Assembly (NCBI RefSeq): GCF_007829835.1
Contig: NZ_VIWP01000015.1
Coordinates: 61,258 to 125,257, forward strand
DNA from: Neorhizobium alkalisoli
GTDB lineage: Bacteria; Pseudomonadota; Alphaproteobacteria; Rhizobiales; Rhizobiaceae
Reading direction: 5' to 3'
Length of the DNA stretch: 64,000 nt
Made by a program: the position numbers and the translations under genes. Position 1 is the stretch's first letter, and each line of letters begins with the position of its first letter. Shown here one piece after another: positions 62,140 to 64,000 of the stretch. The notes beneath the pieces were generated by a model that was given only the letters and a program-made list of their open reading frames with translations, had not been told where the DNA came from and ran no database searches.

Positions 62140-63987
62140 TTACAGGGTGACGGCGATGCGCTGGTGGCACGCCCAGTTATACATTTTCTGTCCGAGACGA
62201 TCGGTATCGGGTGACGAGTCGCGAAGGCAGCAGCGGGCGCCGGATGTCCGGCCAGAGATCGCACCATTGGCCGCATCGAGAGCAACCCGGATAGCCTGGT
62301 CGGTTCCCGTCGGGACTGCTGAGAGAGTGATGAGGAGTGTCGTTGCAGACGCGATCGAAACGGTGTTGATGGTCACTGTGTTGCCGTTTCCGGCGTCCGA
62401 CCACTTAAAACCGTAGTTGCCAGGGTCAGTGACCGCGGTAGTGTCGAACGTGAGGGAGCCAGAGGGCACGTTATAGGTCACCAAGACCTGGTTGCCGGTT
62501 CTCACAGCGGAAAGAGCATAGAGTGGCTTGGGCGAATTACCGGCCATCAGCTGGCTGATCGCCCGACCCATCAGGGCACCCTGCAGATGCTGGGCATTCG
62601 CATCGATATGAACCGCGTCCGCGGCATACGTGTACTGATATTTCGGGCCGATCAGCACGCATTTCGTTGGGTTGGCGACATGGGCGGCGAGCTGATCAAG
62701 CGGCACGTTCGGAGCGTAGCCGTAGAACGCGAAGGACGAGAGCTGCGAATAAATCAACGGCACCTGACCGCTTGCCGGCAGACCGTTCATCTGATTGACA
62801 AGGTCAGTAATGTCGACTTGCAGTTCTTGGAGGGCAGCGAGATAGGCGCCAGCCGCTCCCCCGCCGTTCGCCTCGCCCTGATCCCAACACATCGCCGGGA
62901 TCTGGAAATCCAGCCCCATCAAAGCCGCCTTAAAGCGAGCCCGCCAGCAGCCCATCACCAGATTATTCCAGGCTTCCGTGCCCTTCTTGAGGTTGGCATA
63001 GCTTTCACTGCCAATGCCGTAGAGAGCGCCAATAGCCGCGTCCGTATTCGGGCGAACCCCGGTCAGCTGATAGAGAGAGGATGACATGTGCGTTTCGCCG
63101 GCAGTGCCCGAACGAAGCTCCTGCGCATCCACGATGTCATTGAGGAAGTACCGCGGGATGGGTCGGAAGTACGGGGCATTCTGATCGTTGCCGAGCACGC
63201 GCGGGCCGATGCCATACATGAGCGCGCGACCGGGGCGCGGCGGTGTGGTCGTCAGAACCGTCGCATTGGCAGAGCCGACGGCATTGGACTGTCCAGATGA
63301 GGGCACATGTAGAAGTCGGGTCACGGTTGCGGAGATCGTGTCGGCAGAGCCTGTCGTTGGCGCTTCGACGGTCGTGCCGTCATCCTTGACCAGCCGAAGC
63401 AGTCCGCCGGCCAAACTCGCATGGGCAATATTGCCGGAGTTGGTGATTTTGGCCGTTTTGCTGGTCGCCAGCGACCAGAGATAGGCGTTTCCGTCCTTCA
63501 CCCAAACCGTGTAGCGCGTGACCACGACGTCGACGTCGTCATAGTCGATAGCGGAAATGACCTTGCCCGCATAATCAGTCCTGACGGACTTATAGTCGGA
63601 ATGCATAAGAGCGCCATAAGTCTGGCCAGCAACCTCTACACCACCGTCGTACCGGAAACCAATGCCCACCGTGCCAGCTTCGCCACCGATGACATGCGAA
63701 AAGGTGTCATCGAGCAACGGTGTTTCATTGGACCGGAACAAGCGTGCTTTGCCATCGAAGTCCACCGTCAGCAACGGCTTGCCGGTGGCCTGATCTATGA
63801 TGGCATAAGAAACATCTTCGGACAGCAGGCCCTGCAGCGCGCGGGTTGATACGACATCGAGCGCAGCTTGCTGTGCGATCGATACCGGCTTGTTGGCGTC
63901 AGAGGTGTTGATTTCCACTGAGAGCTGACCCGGCGCAGCCCGATATTTCCATTGAGAATTGACCCATGTTTCAACCGTCCCTCGCAT
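62140..63987 (-). CDS. Phage tail protein with SGNH esterase domain, 5' end at window edge
   Basis: At least 615 residues. An N-terminal tail region (about 1-230) is beta-rich; then S-S-G-Q-S-N-A-V-G-S starts an SGNH/sialate-O-acetylesterase-like domain with W-D-Q-G-E-A-N-G (about 380) and D-A-V-H-I-D-A (about 480) as the catalytic blocks. The C-terminal 100 residues look like a fibronectin-type domain. Likely a tail spike that deacetylates host surface polysaccharide. The frame stays open past the ATG at 63987 to the window end, so the true start may lie outside. Confidence 0.78.
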   Translation of the reverse strand: MRGTVETWVNSQWKYRAAPGQLSVEINTSDANKPVSIAQQAALDVVSTRALQGLLSEDVSYAIIDQATGKPLLTVDFDGKARLFRSNETPLLDDTFSHVIGGEAGTVGIGFRYDGGVEVAGQTYGALMHSDYKSVRTDYAGKVISAIDYDDVDVVVTRYTVWVKDGNAYLWSLATSKTAKITNSGNIAHASLAGGLLRLVKDDGTTVEAPTTGSADTISATVTRLLHVPSSGQSNAVGSANATVLTTTPPRPGRALMYGIGPRVLGNDQNAPYFRPIPRYFLNDIVDAQELRSGTAGETHMSSSLYQLTGVRPNTDAAIGALYGIGSESYANLKKGTEAWNNLVMGCWRARFKAALMGLDFQIPAMCWDQGEANGGGAAGAYLAALQELQVDITDLVNQMNGLPASGQVPLIYSQLSSFAFYGYAPNVPLDQLAAHVANPTKCVLIGPKYQYTYAADAVHIDANAQHLQGALMGRAISQLMAGNSPKPLYALSAVRTGNQVLVTYNVPSGSLTFDTTAVTDPGNYGFKWSDAGNGNTVTINTVSIASATTLLITLSAVPTGTDQAIRVALDAANGAISGRTSGARCCLRDSSPDTDRLGQKMYNWACHQRIAVTL

Positions 63988-64000
63988 GTTTTCAGCGGGG

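Noticed and set aside
45114..64000. Second copy of the tRNA-Lys 3' end (att repeat)
   Set aside because: No repeat of the T-arm/acceptor sequence was found by eye in the rest of the window.
1..64000. CRISPR array or insertion sequence
   Set aside because: No regularly spaced repeats and no transposase-like frame were found.

Overview
The window is about 45 kb of alphaproteobacterial core chromosome followed by about 19 kb of accessory DNA. The core points to the Rhizobiaceae (Rhizobium/Agrobacterium group). Evidence is the phosphatidylcholine synthase, a glnB-glnA pair behind a sigma-54 promoter, a BTLCP-type cysteine peptidase, a SPOR-tailed D-Ala-D-Ala carboxypeptidase, a membrane PQQ glucose dehydrogenase, IalB-like and DUF1489/DUF599/DUF502 proteins, and GC-rich codon use. 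Species cannot be fixed by reading alone.

Core layout. 1-13 kb: patatin-like lipase (cut by the window edge), CBS-pair protein, rhomboid protease, tandem PilZ protein, BTLCP peptidase, carboxypeptidase, serine deaminase, two membrane proteins, a self-regulated MerR regulator and MgtE. 13-19 kb: a peptide-deformylase homologue that has lost its key residues, NAD(P)HX repair enzyme, glnB-glnA, an EamA transporter, HspQ and IalB. 19-30 kb: YejA-like binding protein, FrnE-like DsbA protein, a second EamA transporter, divergent mfd-sdhE and recG, and DUF502. 30-45 kb: glmS, gcd and glmU, a four-gene BMP-type ABC transporter operon, pcs, a UbiH-family hydroxylase and CcdA. glmS and glmU make UDP-GlcNAc; glnB/glnA handle ammonia assimilation; pcs supplies phosphatidylcholine.

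A tRNA-Lys(UUU) at 45038-45113, with a clear promoter, is the last core feature. Everything to its right is accessory: short hypothetical genes, lower and uneven GC, and no conserved synteny that I recognise. 45-51 kb holds a regulator-like gene with repeated CACTGG/TTATCAC sites in front, a small envelope-stress group (PRC-barrel, CsbD, entericidin-like lipoprotein) and an orphan imuA coupled to two small Cys-rich proteins. 52-57 kb holds a membrane gene split by a frameshift at a seven-T run, a divergent secreted protein, a lipoprotein, a GT29 (sialyltransferase-like) enzyme and an orphan KpsM-like ABC-2 permease. 57.7-59.1 kb holds a three-gene set around a ClpP-fold serine protease of the SDH family. 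59.5-64 kb is a prophage end read on the minus strand: SGNH-esterase tail protein, lectin-like protein, holin, GH24 endolysin, overlapping spanins and one more small membrane protein. The prophage runs past the right edge; no integrase, att repeat or capsid gene is in view.

Best candidates for something new are the serine-protease trio, the sugar-transfer/export genes next to the lysis cassette (possible lysogenic conversion), the orphan imuA operon, the frameshifted membrane gene with its divergent partner, and the nested hairpin with repeated sites at 47.0-47.3 kb.
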